From assembly GCA_021521415.1 (NCBI GenBank), contig JAIQDT010007370.1, forward strand, positions 56,591 to 120,590: DNA of 64,000 nt, written 5' to 3'. The DNA comes from Bidens hawaiensis (taxonomy: Eukaryota; Streptophyta; Magnoliopsida; Asterales; Asteraceae). The notes under the pieces are model-generated. The model ran no database searches, was not told the DNA's origin, and saw only the letters and a program-made list of their open reading frames with translations. Below, piece by piece: positions 1-12,300 of this stretch (position 1 is the stretch's first letter; the number at the start of each line of letters is the position of its first letter). A program made the position numbers and the translations under genes.

Positions 1-345
1 ACCTAGCAAACATATCAACTGCCAATCGAAGCTCTGATGCCTGAGTAACTGCATCGATCAAATCTGCTGAAACATGACCTGCTCCTCTGACAGTGGTGCG
101 AAATGAAGCACTATGTGAGGAATCTGCCGACCATCACTAACAATCTTAGCTCGACCAGTCTCAAGGTTAGGTCCTCTCGATCGTATTTGATCTCACAAGG
201 CAGCCATGGCTGCTACTCAATGAACTGATGGGGCTCAGGTGCACCCCTAGTAGTGAAAACCGGACCACGGCAGCCCGCTGCTGGCGGCCTCTGAAACTGC
301 CTCTTGTGCCTAGTGGCACTAGAAGATCATGGAATGTCAGACATA
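1..345. other. Unassigned fragment at window edge
   Basis: Mixed-composition DNA that does not match any of the LTR or internal sequences elsewhere in the window. Short open frames exist on both strands but none shows a family motif I recognise. It could be the edge of another transposon or of a decayed gene that continues to the left. Confidence 0.3.
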
Positions 346-1472
346 TTTGTAAAAAATAAAGCATATAGTTAAATATGTCTCTGATAAAATGTGGCTACAA
401 CCGTATAGCATTTCGGTCGCGGTCGTCTCTTAACATTAAAATAATAACAAAATAATAACTAAAGATAAAATGAAAAATAAACGAAGAAAAAAAAATCAGG
501 GATACCCTGTACGCGTTTTTATAAATCCGGATTGTCCCGTCCGAATGGAGATTGAGTACGGGCGAGCCAATCTATACCTGCTAAAGCTCAAACTAAACAA
601 ATTATATACCTGAAAACTCGATTAAACAATTAACAAGCAACTGACTCCACAAATTCACAACACACACTAAAACAAATAAACAAGCAGACTCAATACTAAA
701 GTCTGACAAACTCAATCACACCACAAATTGTTTGACTTCCTCGAAAAACATGCCAACAATAGACTACATGTCGGTAAATAAGTATATGACAAGTCGGGTT
801 CATAATGAAATATACTAATAAAATATTTTTAAATTAAGTTCAAATCTCTCGTTAACTCCGAAAAAATCACCATCACTAAAATATCATTAAAATAAAAATA
901 AAATAATGATTTTTATTAAACTTGAAACCTGAACCGTCATGCAATTTGTTTAACGTACCGACATCCTGACAAGAAGATTAACAAACACATCTAATACCTA
1001 ACCTGATCCTAATTTTAGACCCGGTAACAATAAATCCCAAAAATAATTTCAAACATTACCACCCGACATAGTACAACAACTCAACAATCTCGATAATCGT
1101 GTCACACTACAATTATACATACCAAGCCTTTAATACTTCAATCTCAAACTAAAGTATATATATAAACACATACCTCGAGATGAACTTAAACACAAATTTA
1201 TCAGAGGTAACTGGTGACGGTGGTGGTCGGTAGTGGTGAACTGTTATGATGATGGCGGCTGTCATTGATGATTGTAGGTTTGGTGGTGACTGGTGTTGTA
1301 TGGTGAAGGAGAGAAGTGATGGTGGACGGTGGTTTAGATGAAGATGATGGTGATGATATGGTGGTTGTCGGTAGTGGTTAGAAAGATAGATGAGAGCGAT
1401 GATGATTATAGTGAAGTGGGGAAGAAGATGGTGGAACTGTTCTTGTTATATATATTTTTTCGGATATTTTTG
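346..1472. other. AT-rich spacer with GGT/GAT-rich stretch
   Basis: No gene is visible. The stretch is AT-rich, then becomes rich in GGT and GAT triplets at about 1205-1430. Position 541-560 holds a 20-base exact match to the interior of element D (17491-17510), the only recognisable link to the rest of the window. It ends where the LTR of element A begins. Confidence 0.5.
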
Positions 1473-1526
1473 TGTAACATTCGTTACTTTTCAAACTCGA
1501 AAAACCCGACCCAGCTTAAATTTTTG

Positions 1527-1528
<2 letters not shown>

Positions 1529-1568
<40 letters not shown>
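1529..1568. repeat. (AT)n microsatellite, about 20 units
   Basis: An uninterrupted AT dinucleotide run near the start of the element A LTR. The equivalent place in the B LTR has no such run, so it expanded after the copies separated. Confidence 0.95.
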
Positions 1569-1572
<4 letters not shown>

Positions 1573-2609
1573 CATGTTCGTTTCATGTATTTATGTGACA
1601 TTCATTAATTGTTTTTTGAATTTGTACTCGTATTCGTTAAACTGACTCATTTCATCTTTTCAATATATTCTCGTTCGTTGTTCATCATTTATATTATCTT
1701 TCCGATGATTTATGATTATCGTTTGTTCATTTTCTATTCATTTGGTTCAATAAATGAAATTTCAGGGAATTAACGATTTTGTGTAAAGTTTTATTAAATT
1801 TAATAGAGTTGCAAACTAAACAGGTGTAACATAAAAATTATTCAAGTATTTAAACATTTATTTCACCTTTTATCACATTTCAAAGTTCAAGGTTTATAAT
1901 GTATTTATATTTTATTTTCTCAATTAAAAGATCTTGAAAATGTAGGGACCTAAAGTAAAAAATGTATTTAAATTATATTATTATAATAGTAACCCCCCCC
2001 CCCCTAAAAAAAACCAGCCACCATCCCCTTCATAATCCCGTTCTTCCAGCGTGGGGCGTAGTCCTGCGACCGAGAAATTTTCCGGCGACCCTAAAAGTCA
2101 GCCAAACCTATTTTATAATTCAATTAAATCTCGTAACGGCCATAGACAATAACGCACATAGGCCATAACGTACATCGTGAATCATCATTATTAACCTGTA
2201 ACATCGATCAATTATGGGATAATTAGACCCGTCAACGGCCGGATTCATCGGAAATTAATTAAAATCCAATTATGAGCATTTAATCGATATACGTTCCAAT
2301 TAACCCTAAAATAACATCTAAATCAACAACCAAACTCGCTCATAACATTAATCTTCACTAATATACTCTCTAAATCTGCGAAATTGATCTTCAAAGTTTG
2401 TTTTCCGGCGACTATGCTTCACCATCATCCCATCACCATTACAGGTAAACTTTATATGGTTTTTAATCATTTTTAGCCGTGAATTAAAACCCCAACTTAA
2501 TTTTGGGAAACATGGAACAAATTACTTGATTCAGATTCAAATGTTTTCTAAGGTTGAAGAAGAACATTGTGATGTATATATAATTTTGTTTCTATTCTAT
2601 AAACAACAA

Positions 2610-2681
2610 TCAGACTTAGATCAGTTGGTTAAGACACAAGAGTTTGCGTGTGGAGACCCGGTTTCGAACCCTGGTCATGAC
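2610..2681 (+). other. tRNA-like unit with A and B boxes inside LTR A
   Basis: An A-box-like TAGATCAGTTGG (2617-2628) is followed 32 bases later by a B-box-like GTTTCGAACCC (2661-2671), with tRNA-like spacing. A run of ten T residues follows about 14 bases after, as a Pol III terminator would. The acceptor ends do not pair well, so this is a decayed tRNA or the head of a tRNA-derived SINE rather than a working tRNA gene. The same unit, with a better B box, lies at the matching place in LTR B (46704-46775). Confidence 0.55.
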
Positions 2682-3693
2682 TTAATTTTTTTTTTTCATT
2701 TTTTAAAAGCCTTTTCCTTTATATTATAAATCAATTAAATTAATTAAAAATCATATAATAAATCAAATAAAAATTATTTTAATCTAAATAAAATTTTTAT
2801 AACTTATAATTTATCATTTTCAACTAAAACCTAACTTCTGTACTCGTTAAATCGTTAAAATTAGTTTATATTTCCGTAATGTTAAATTTAATTCGGTAAA
2901 ATTAATTCGGTAAACTTTATTAAATTTGCTTATCATTCGATAGTTTTTAATTCTTTAACCTTACCTCGTTAACATAGTTATTATATTTTTGTTTAAGATA
3001 ACTTTCCCATTTAAAATCTGTGCCTTATAATTAACGTAACTTTTATATTAACATCAAGTTATGATATTAAATAATACAAATCATTAAAATTCCGTTAAGC
3101 TTAAAAATAATATTAAAATAATCTATGCCTTAAAATAATAATAGTTATAATAAAATAATATATACTCCCAACAAAATTAGACAATAATTAACTTTAATAA
3201 TCCCATTATTAGTCTTTAAATTTTCGTATATATTTTTATTATAATTCGAGAAGTTCAATTGTTTCGGGTTCTTTAACACGCTTTCGGATTTCGTTTCTCG
3301 TTTATCATCTATTTCAAAGGTGAGTTTATCACCCCCACCCCCCCTTTTTGACGCTTTTACATTTTTGGAGTTGCATATGTATCCTACAAACTCAAAGCAT
3401 TTACTATTTCGTTTACAAACTACAATTCATTACATGGACTTGTGTGTTACTTGATTACTTGCTCGAACATACTTGCATGTGGTAGCCTTAATAAGTATGA
3501 TCATACGCCTCCTTTTGTCCTCAGGGCCATTTTGTTATAAGTGGAAAAGGGCCTCATTATCTGAGTATGTTGGTTGTTACCAACTGGAAAGGACCTTAAT
3601 TGCGTGATTATCCGAGTAAGTTGGTTGTTACCTACTGGAAAGGACTTTACTTTCTTGACTACACTGTTCATGGAATTGAATGGTATTTACAAA

Positions 3694-4284
3694 TATGCTA
3701 CAGGTATTTACCAACTATGTGAACTCACCAACTATTTAGTTAGCTGACATTATTTTATAAAGATGCTTCAGGTACCGATATTAGAGGATGATGCCATGAC
3801 GAAGACACTAGACTTAGGTTATTTAAATAAATGTAAAATGTTTAGTTTACTTGGTTTTCTTTTATTAAATGTATATTTCTTTCTTGAACTTGTGTACTTG
3901 AGATTTTAAATGAATTAATGATATTATGGTCACTTGATAGTGTCATGTGTGTTTGAACAATCTGTACGGTACCTGTAGCGTATTTATATAATAATATGTG
4001 CAAATAATATGCTACAAATATTAATATCAAACTATGTGAACTCACTAACTATTTAGTTAGTTGACATTATTTTATAAATATGCTATAGGTACTGATATTA
4101 GAGGATGATGCCATAACGAAGACACTAGACTTAGGTTATTTAAACAAATGTAAAATGTTTAGTTTACTTGGTTTTCTTTTATTAAATGTATATTTCTTTC
4201 TTGAAATTGTGTACTTGACATTTTAAATGAACTAATGATATTATGGTCACTTGATAGTGTCACGTGTGTTTGAACAATCTGTAC
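3694..4284 (+). repeat. Tandem duplication (~275 bp) at 3' end of LTR A
   Basis: About 275 bases from 3694 recur from 4009, offset 317, with few differences. Each copy holds the stem-loop motif with its following CAGGT-like site, and the end-of-LTR sequence. The B LTR has a single copy. Confidence 0.85.
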
Positions 4285-4326
4285 ATTACAACCGGGAGTT
4301 TCCGTTTAAGCCGGGGTGTTACAAAT

Positions 4327-4338
4327 TGGCATCATAGC
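4327..4338 (+). other. Primer-binding site of element A (initiator Met tRNA type, decayed)
   Basis: TGGCATCATAGC follows the LTR end by three bases. It differs at two positions from TGGTATCAGAGC, the complement of the initiator methionine tRNA 3' end used by most plant LTR elements. Element B has a closer copy at 38157-38168. Confidence 0.75.
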
Positions 4339-5843
4339 CGTGACTATAAGATAGGATATTAGACGTTGTAACGCCCGTTAATTTCCGACAAAAGATTTAG
4401 CCTTGTAGTGTTACGTACATCTTCGGGCTTGACCCGGCTTTCTTCCGAGAGCTCCTAGCCACTCTCGTAAACGTTTCTCACTTAACTTTTCACTCAACTT
4501 GCTACATCTTTCCAACTCAAGGGACTAGAGTGTAATATTTTATATTATAATTAAAAAAAACCGTAGCCCCTTTTCACTTGTCCGATCGGTGCAAGAGGCA
4601 GCAGCTAGGCCATCCATTTTCGTTTTTTTTGCAGCCAATTCCAAGTGCCAAACTTCAATTCAAGGTCGGCTTTATGATTTCCCATGTCTTTTACACCTTA
4701 ATTGATCATATTAGCGCGCTTATTGGTCGTTAAGATTGAGTTTTGATGATAACAGTTTGCTGACAGATTCGTATATGTTTATTGTAGGGTCTGTAACGTG
4801 ATGTTAATCCACTGTTTTTGATCAATTCTTGATTCCATGATGTTCTAATTTGAGTCTAGATTCCAGAAAGGTATAATACGTAATTTTTGGACGAGATTTG
4901 AATGGTTTTTATGATTTTATAAAATCGAGTGTCAAAGCTGATGCGGGATGTCGGATTCTGGTCTGTCTTCCCGACATCATAACTCTTTTTCAACAAGTCC
5001 AAATTAGTTGGTCCTACTTCTGGAACTTAATATTTTGAGTTAAGAATCAAACCCAATTGAAATCGTTTAATTTGGTTTGGTAATGAATTTTATAAAAATA
5101 AAACCATTTTCTTGCGCGCTGAAATAGCTGCACATCCCTTTCTGTGTTGGAAGAATTTTTATGATTTTTGTGTCCACTAGAAAAATATAATAAAAATATT
5201 TTTATAAACTTAAGATATTTATGCAACACTGGTAAAATTTTAATAATTTAATTCCATGTTTTTCCTATGTAATAAAATACATCTTTGCATGCTAAAATCT
5301 GCATGTTATATTCGTTATTGATCGATAAGTTCGTTTTAGGCTTAACCGGTGGCTGCCCTTTCTCGCATCTTTCGGGGCTGTTATAATTGAAGTTCGTGCT
5401 CCGTCATCTTCTTAGGTATTTCACTTACAACATACTAAAATTTCATGGCCAATGGAGGTGTTTAGGTCGGTCAATCGATTTTAGTTCGAAAACTAGGGTT
5501 TATCGGGTGTAGATTTGCAAATTGTTGAGTTTGATGCGTTAACTGATCGGGTGACCGACCGAATCAGTTTGTACAGCCCTAGGGGGGTTTAAGGGATGTG
5601 GAAAAATTATTTTTTTGATGCTCGGGGCTGTTGTGGTTAGTGCTTCGTCAATCGAGTCGGCGGTGCGCGAATTTTCGTTTAAATGTTAAACTAAGAGTTG
5701 TAAAAAGGAACCGTCAGCCCTATCAACTCGGGTGACATAATCTTGATGAAAGAAAAGATTTAAAATGGAATTTGGTCCATTTGGGTCTGATTCGTTTAAC
5801 AAATGGTTTTAAGGTACGCGCATTCGACCCGATTTGATTACCC

Positions 5844-6027
5844 TTGGGCCTTGGGCCAAATGTTGGGCCTTGGGCCAAGTTGTTGGGCCTTGGGCCAAGT
5901 GTTGGGCCTTGGGCCAAGTTGTTTGGGCTTGGGCCAAGTGTTGGGCCTTGGACCAAGTTGTGGGGCCTTGGTCTAAGTGTTGGGCCTTGGGCCAAGTTGT
6001 GGGGCCTTGGGCCAAAGTGTGGGGCTT
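5844..6027 (+). repeat. GGCCTTGGGCCAAGT-type minisatellite
   Basis: About nine or ten units of 18-20 bp built on TTGGGCCAAG. Because unit length is often near 18, long open frames appear on both strands; these are by-products. The same array is in both LTRs of element G (about 3 and 8 units) and is absent from solo LTR 2. Confidence 0.95.
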
Positions 6028-6537
6028 GAACGGCCCATTAGGCAAGAGTGTTCTTACGGTCTAGTTTAGTAACGTGTTGTGTATAATTTACAGGCCCTTG
6101 CTTGTGATTGTGCACTTAGGGATTTCCTAGCTCATTGCAGGTGTTCGATTGATTTCAGGTGAGTTCATGATGCCCTTTTTAATCCTTTTACGTTTTGGGC
6201 TAGCATACACACCCTATTATAAATTTTACCCGATTTTAATCGTTCTAAACTATTTGGATGGTATTACATGGCTTTATTCGTGATTGTGCATTTATGCATT
6301 TATGTTTGAATTATATTCTAAGCCTTAGGATATTTTAGACTCGTTGTGGTCGTATATTCTTTAAGGTTATACATATTACTTGTGGTCTAGGTTCGTGGTT
6401 GTTATTAGGCCTAGTATTAATTCCTATATTATCCATTATTTATGGATTGAACGTGATGATGTTGTTTGGTTGAAGGTTTTAATTAGATGGTTGTATGTGT
6501 GTATGTGAACTTGTATGTGAATGTGTATGTGATAGTA

Positions 6538-6969
6538 AACTGTGACCGGGTCAAATATATTACTCGGGGAGGACCCGAGGTGAAGAGGCCCGTGTTGCAT
6601 GTTTATGACGTGGCTGGGTCAAATATATTACTTGGGGAAGACCCGGGGTGAGTAGGCCCGCCGTTCTATGAACCGTGGTCGGGTCAAATATACTACTTGG
6701 GGAAGACCCGGGGTGAGGAGGCCCGTATCACGTGTTTGGATGTTAAACCGCGACCGAGTCAAATATATTACTTGGGGATGACCTGGGGTGAGGAGGCTTG
6801 TGTTGCGTGTTTTTGTTTTATTAAACTGTGACCGAGTCAAATATATTACATAGGGATGACCCGGGGTGAGGAGGCTCGTGTTGCATGATTTTAATGGTTT
6901 TGCTAAACCGCGGCTGGGTCAAATATATTACTCGGGGAAGACCCGGGGTGAGGAGGCCCGTGCTACGTG
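6538..6969 (+). repeat. Six-unit 63-82 bp tandem array in solo LTR 1
   Basis: Six units each contain GGGTCAAATATATTACT or a close variant, then GGGGAAGACCCGGGGTGAGG or similar. Solo LTR 2 has a single related unit near 26145-26230, and the LTRs of G lack it, so it expanded in one lineage. Confidence 0.9.
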
Positions 6970-7426
6970 AAAAGATGTTTAATGTTTTGTTTACTTATGA
7001 TTTGGTTAAGAAAAGCTATTTATGATTTTATGGACTCATGATTTTCCCCTATATTCAATACTCATGGAATTTAAATTTTTATGAATGTCGTTTATGAAAA
7101 CTTGAACTCACTCAGCTCAAGATGACTTTGTGTGTATGTTAGATTGACTTTCAGGTTAAGAAGTGGATGCTACCGCTTGGACGTGCTGGATGCTACTCGG
7201 GAGGTTGAAGGCACTTCTGGTCGAGAATTTCAAATAAAACAAATATTTTATTTACATTTGATTTTAGACATCTGTACCCGTATTTGGGATTTTCAAATAC
7301 TTACACTTTTTCGCTGTTATTTACTCTGAACTGGTTTTAAATAAAGTGAATTGTTTGTTTTTTTCTAATTTTTGTGAATTTGTGGACGTTACCAACTGTA
7401 GGATTCCCGGGATTCGGGGTCTTACA

Positions 7427-8922
7427 GACGTAGTGCTCTAGTTAGTTCTAGCTTATTTGTTTATTTGTTTAGGGTTGCATGATTAGAAATTATATGGGCC
7501 CTATGTGACTGTTCAATGCACATGTTATATTACTTTATTGTTGATGATTCAATTACGCCTCATTTACACAAGCACACACACAAGTCCAAGGCTTATGCTT
7601 AAGGCAAAGATTTTCAAGTAGTTTCAACAAATGACTTTCGGTTTTCGATATTTCTTCTTCTTAATGCCGGTTTTACGTGGCGGGTATGTAGTAACTGGAA
7701 GGGGGACGAGCTTTTTTTCTGAACTCTTGACACCAAGGTTATTGAAAATAAGGATAAGCAATGCGTACAAATCCCAATTAGACGCTGGACCCGGTTGCTT
7801 ACCTGGAGAGTTCAGAAAGGGCATGAAACCTATTAGGCCAAAGCATACCACACCAAACGCCATAAGAATCACAACTTTAAGCTTTCAAATGTGACCACAT
7901 TCTCTTTTTGAAAAGATATGGTTACACTCCTAAGGAAGTCATACAAATCATGGTGGTTCATACGACATGTGACTCTGACCCTCAATGTTTTACAGTATGT
8001 TTCAACTAAAAGTCTGACAAGTCGTGGTGATACACGAATACCCAATTTTTGGTTCGATTTGATTACGCATTTTGATTTATGTGTTTTAACTAAATGTTTG
8101 TGAAGTCGTGATGATACACGAATACCCAATTTTCAGTTTGATTTGATTAAGTATTTCTGATTTTTTAGAACACACAAGTTATGATGGTTCATACAATGCG
8201 TGATTACAAAGACTTGATTGTTTATATTATGGTTTTGAAAAGCATTGGGTTATGTGAATAGTCGAGTTTTTCAATTCATTTTCTGTGTTTATATATTCAC
8301 TGAAATTTCTAAAAGTCCGGTTATTACATGAATTGTCGATTTTCAACTCGTTTTCTTTATTTATAAATTCAGTTATTATTATAAATTGAAAATTCGAAAA
8401 GTCATGGTGATGCATGCATAGTCGAGTTTCATTTCGTCTTCTTCATTTATATATTCAATTACTACTATGGTTTCAATTGAAAACTCAAAAAGTTATGGTG
8501 GTAAATGAATACTCGATTTTCAATTCGATTTCACCACTTATATTAAATTTGTATTAAATCCATATTTTTATTTCAAAATTTGATATATTTTCCATATATT
8601 TATTCAAAGATTTACGAGATTATTATTGAAATGCGATTTTATTTATTTACTTATTTTATGATTTATATGACTGATTCCGATTTTAGGAATGCTTCATGTA
8701 ATGTTTATTTGGTTATTAATACGAATTTCATTTTTAAGTCCAATCCTTCACGCTTCGCATTATTTCTTCTCGTTTTCCTTTGCGTTGCCCTCGAAACTCA
8801 ACCCACAAAATGACTAAGTCAATCCAAACCCAACATAACTCTTGGATACTCAAACCTAACCCAACAAAAAGCCTTATACGGAACCCACCCTTTGTGCAAT
8901 ACGTGCAATTCCATCCCCCTAC
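7427..8922 (+). mobile_element. Leader/interior of non-coding element A
   Basis: It matches 38173-38352 joined to 42062-43310 in element B, apart from small gaps. No open frame with recognisable motifs is present. Homology to B stops at about 8922, where the LTR of element H begins, so H inserted here or a deletion joined them. A is therefore the 5' half of a large retrotransposon derivative that needs proteins from other elements. Confidence 0.75.
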
Positions 8923-9345
8923 TGAAAGGTTTTGATGCTGACGTGTATGTTACGTAGGATCGATAACATGTTATTGGTTTGACCTTAAATTGAGAAATCC
9001 ATCAATGTAGAAAACACACAAATAACTTTAACATTCATATCATTAACTTCAAGGATAAGTACAAGATGATATGACAATATCAATGCTCTAAATCTCACAC
9101 AAGATCACTTTATCTCTCTAGAACTCTCCAAAAGTCTACCGCCAACGCATAAGTATGAACTATTTATAGACATGAGATGATCAACCTATGGGCGCATATG
9201 TTTATGCGGCGCATAAGTTATGCGCCGCATAACTTATGCGGTCCATTGGACTTATGTGCTGGACTTCATCCCTATTACAAAATATGACATTTTAATACAA
9301 TAAAAACAAATACAAGACCCTAGCGATAGACGTTATGCTCCAACA
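8923..9345 (-). mobile_element. 3' LTR of copia-like element H
   Basis: On the minus strand the LTR starts TGTTGGAGCATAACG at 9345, right after a purine tract, and ends about 8923 where similarity of the flank to element B breaks off. It is 423 bp. A TATA-type TCTATAAATA lies at 9170-9161 (minus). The left boundary is inferred from the break in homology, since no right-hand target duplication survives. Confidence 0.7.
9206..9238. repeat. Two overlapping perfect inverted repeats in LTR H
   Basis: GCGGCGCATA...TATGCGCCGC (9206-9228, 10-bp arms, 3-base loop) overlaps CATAAGTTATGC...GCATAACTTATG (9212-9238, 12-bp arms, 3-base loop). They lie 36 bases from the TATA-like site, on the upstream side in the LTR's own orientation, so they could be protein-binding sites in U3. 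Confidence 0.85.
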
Positions 9346-9358
9346 AACCCCCCCTTGG
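9346..9358 (-). other. Polypurine tract of element H
   Basis: On the minus strand CCAAGGGGGGGTT directly precedes the LTR start TGTTGG. This primes plus-strand DNA synthesis in LTR elements and fixes the orientation of H as minus. Confidence 0.8.
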
Positions 9359-9394
9359 ATATTGCTAGGTCTTGATCTTCGGGCCTTCATTCTT

Positions 9395-12300
9395 TCATTC
9401 CAAACACAGTCTCCTGATACTCCCGTCGCATTTCTTCCCACGATCTTCTTTTTGAGCCCTCTTGGCTTGTCGGAGTAGATATACCAGTTGATTTATACTG
9501 GTATTTCTACCATCAAGCGTACTCCATATTGTCTTTAATCTCCTTCTCTCGTTCTTTCTCCTTCCTTTCTTGCCTTTCTCCCATATTTCTTCATTTGGGT
9601 TTCCACACGCGACCTGAATGAATTTTATAAGCATGACATACCTTTATCACCCTGTGGTACTACAACGCCTGATCAACCTCCTTCTCACTACTGATCTGGA
9701 TCTTGTGAGTAAACAACACCTCTATGTATTTCTTAAAACAGTTCACTAATCACATAGGATCCATCACGTTAAGCACATCCCACTACCTTCTCGGTTCAAC
9801 ACAATCACCGCTTCTCAATAGTTATTATCGTAATACCACCATCAAAAATGTACATGAAAGTCTTGTTCCATAGGATAAACAGGTATAATCTTCAAAGTTT
9901 CAGGCTTCCTATACCTTTGGGTCTTTACCAATTCTTTCGTTTCTGGATCCATCTTCACTCGTGACTCGTGTAAGAAAGCCTGTTCGGAGTTCAATTCTTG
10001 AAATTACACTTTGACTGTCTAACAATAAAATTCCAGGTCTCCTTTACCGGACCCGTCTTAGGACAATTTTCTACACAATGCCCATCACATCCATCCATGG
10101 CAAAGATTTCAACTCACATAGACTGTTGAAATATTGAAGTCCAAACATTCTTCTCACCGCAATGTTTTTGATTTTTGACAAATAAGCAATGCTAATAACT
10201 TCTCCCAGCTTCACCTCCTTCGGTTTTTTTATTACTTCAAAGAACTCAAATATATCCATTTAGGTTCCCCCTTCTGGCGTTCAAACCAATCAATCTGCTC
10301 ACGGGTAACTTCTTCTTCCTCAACTGTATTCCCCTGTCCACTGGTACCGGATTTCCTTGACAGTCAAATTCTTGACTAATCATATCTATATCCTCATCAA
10401 AATCTTTACCGAATTTAGGAAACTCCTGGTTCTCATTCACATAACAGAAAGGTTTTTTCTCTAATATTTTCTCTAGAACAGGTTCACCCAAAAATATCAT
10501 ATCATGGCTACTTGCATTCTCCAAATCTTGCTCAAAGTCAAATACAAACTCCTCTTTATTAACATTAAGAAGTTTTTCAATGTCAGCCGTTGTCATCTCG
10601 ATCTCACCCTCTTCCAATTCATCTCCAGCAAAAGAAAATAACTCTTTATCAACATTACCGTCCTTGGATGTCTCCCCCTGACCCTGTTCTCCAGTGTTAG
10701 ATTGTTCGTCATGTGAGACATCTACATTAGCGTCGTTGCCCGAGCCAATCTTAATCCCAACACCTCCTCCAGCACTTGGTTCGTCTGGTGTATCATCATC
10801 AAATCATCATGTGTTAGTGAATCTCCAAAATCAACCTTTTCTTTATCATCCTCTTCTACCCCCTGATTAACAGTTTATTCGATCATTGGTTCTACGACTT
10901 GCTCAACCACCTGCTCAACAACTGGTTCAACAATCAAAATCTCAACCACAGCAGGTTCAACCGCAGATGATGTACCAACCTCTTGAACAACTTGTTGGTT
11001 GGTAGTTAGGATAACAGGCTCTTCAACCACATTGCATTTACCTTTGCATCAACACGATCTTTATCAAACTACATTTTAAACTCAACTTCTTCTAGTGAAA
11101 CATTACCACCATATATTCTCTCAAACAGTTTATCATCAACCGTTTTAGCTTCTCTCATCCGATTAATCCCTAATTTATCTTCAAGAAACATAAAATATCG
11201 CATGTGTTGATTCAGCAGATCAGCTTGTTGTTTTCTTCTCAACACACCTTCGGCAATTGCCTTTTTCTGTTCAGCATTTTACCGCCTCAATCTTTCATTC
11301 TCCACAGTAAGACTATCGATCCGAATTACCTGATCAGTTACTACACCTTTCAAAGTTTTGAATTCTTTCTTCATAGGGAAATCAACAAAAGAACTAGCAT
11401 CCAGAGATGGTCTGCTACTAAAATCTGATGTCTTTTGGGCTTTTCTCTTTGGTGAAGCCTTCTTCAGTTCGGGTGTAGGTGTAGCCTGGACAAAAGGTGT
11501 CTTCAATACATTGTCATCACGCCCCAAGTCTACAACTGGTTCCTCAACAACAACAAACTCTGGATTAATTGGTGTTACAACAACCTCAGGCTGAACAACC
11601 TCATCAGGTTCGTCAACCAACTTCAAAACTGGAGATTTAGTACGTTTAGACTTTTTTTTCAAACGCACTGCACCCTTTTTCTTCAATACTAGCTTTTGAA
11701 CAGCATCAGGAACATATGGTTCATCAGTTTTATCGGTATTATTCCTCTTTTTCGTTTGCTATTTTCTGAAAATTTGCTCGAGGATTCATGAATGCCCGAC
11801 GACGAGTTTCTGAATCTGACTAGGTGGCCTCGTCGTCCTTTTCTGATGTAGCAAAGTACAAAACTCCTCTCGTATAACTGGTGTAATGACCTCATTCTTT
11901 ACAACTTTTCTCTTCTTCTTTTTAGGTTTAGGAGATACAACCTCTGTATCAGACTCGATCTTGATAAAGCGTTTGCTCCCCCCCCTCGACTGGTTTAAAA
12001 TCCACCATGATCTTCTCCTCAGCCTGACGCTCATAATCACTTCTGTCCTTTCTCCATTTGTCATCTGATGGTGCAACATACTCAGCATTCACCAAATGTC
12101 CAAATAGTCCTCGAAACTTTGAAATATGATCCTCTGTTTTCTTCCGATAAGACGAAAGTTTCGCAAGTGAGTTCCTGATCATATGACCCAAAAATAAAAC
12201 ATTACCGGTCTTCTTGACCTCGGGAAAAGGATCTTCAATCAACATCTCAACATCTGAACGAAACGTGGATATTGCAACCACTTATCTTTCACCAAATCCA

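Larger units (their letters stand above)
1473..4323 (+). mobile_element. 5' LTR of non-coding gypsy-like element A
   Basis: It begins TGTAACATTC and ends GGTGTTACA, followed by a primer-binding site, so it is a 5' LTR on the plus strand. It aligns along most of its length with the LTR at 45687-48191 (element B): same start, same tRNA-like insert in the middle, same end. It is 2851 bp, longer than the 2505-bp B copy, mainly because of a 3' tandem duplication and an (AT)n run. The matching 3' LTR of A is not in the window, so A is truncated on its right. Confidence 0.85.
4362..7431 (+). mobile_element. Solo LTR 1 (G family) with TSD GACGT, nested in A
   Basis: The LTR runs 4367-7426 (3060 bp), from TGTAACGCCCG to GGGGTCTTACA, and is flanked by GACGT at 4362-4366 and 7427-7431. 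Sequence on either side joins to match the continuous leader of element B, which confirms the insertion. It has no internal region, so it is a solo LTR left by LTR-LTR recombination. Its middle and end match the LTRs of element G (reverse strand) and solo LTR 2. It carries two different minisatellites and the stem-loop motif at 7104-7129. Confidence 0.92.

Noticed and set aside
1338..1608. Frames ending in YIYIYIY
   Set aside because: Produced by translation of the (AT)n run.
5723..6064. Long overlapping frames on both strands rich in GP, WA and Q
   Set aside because: They are translations of the GGGCC minisatellite, whose unit length is often near a multiple of three; the same happens at 60534-60819.
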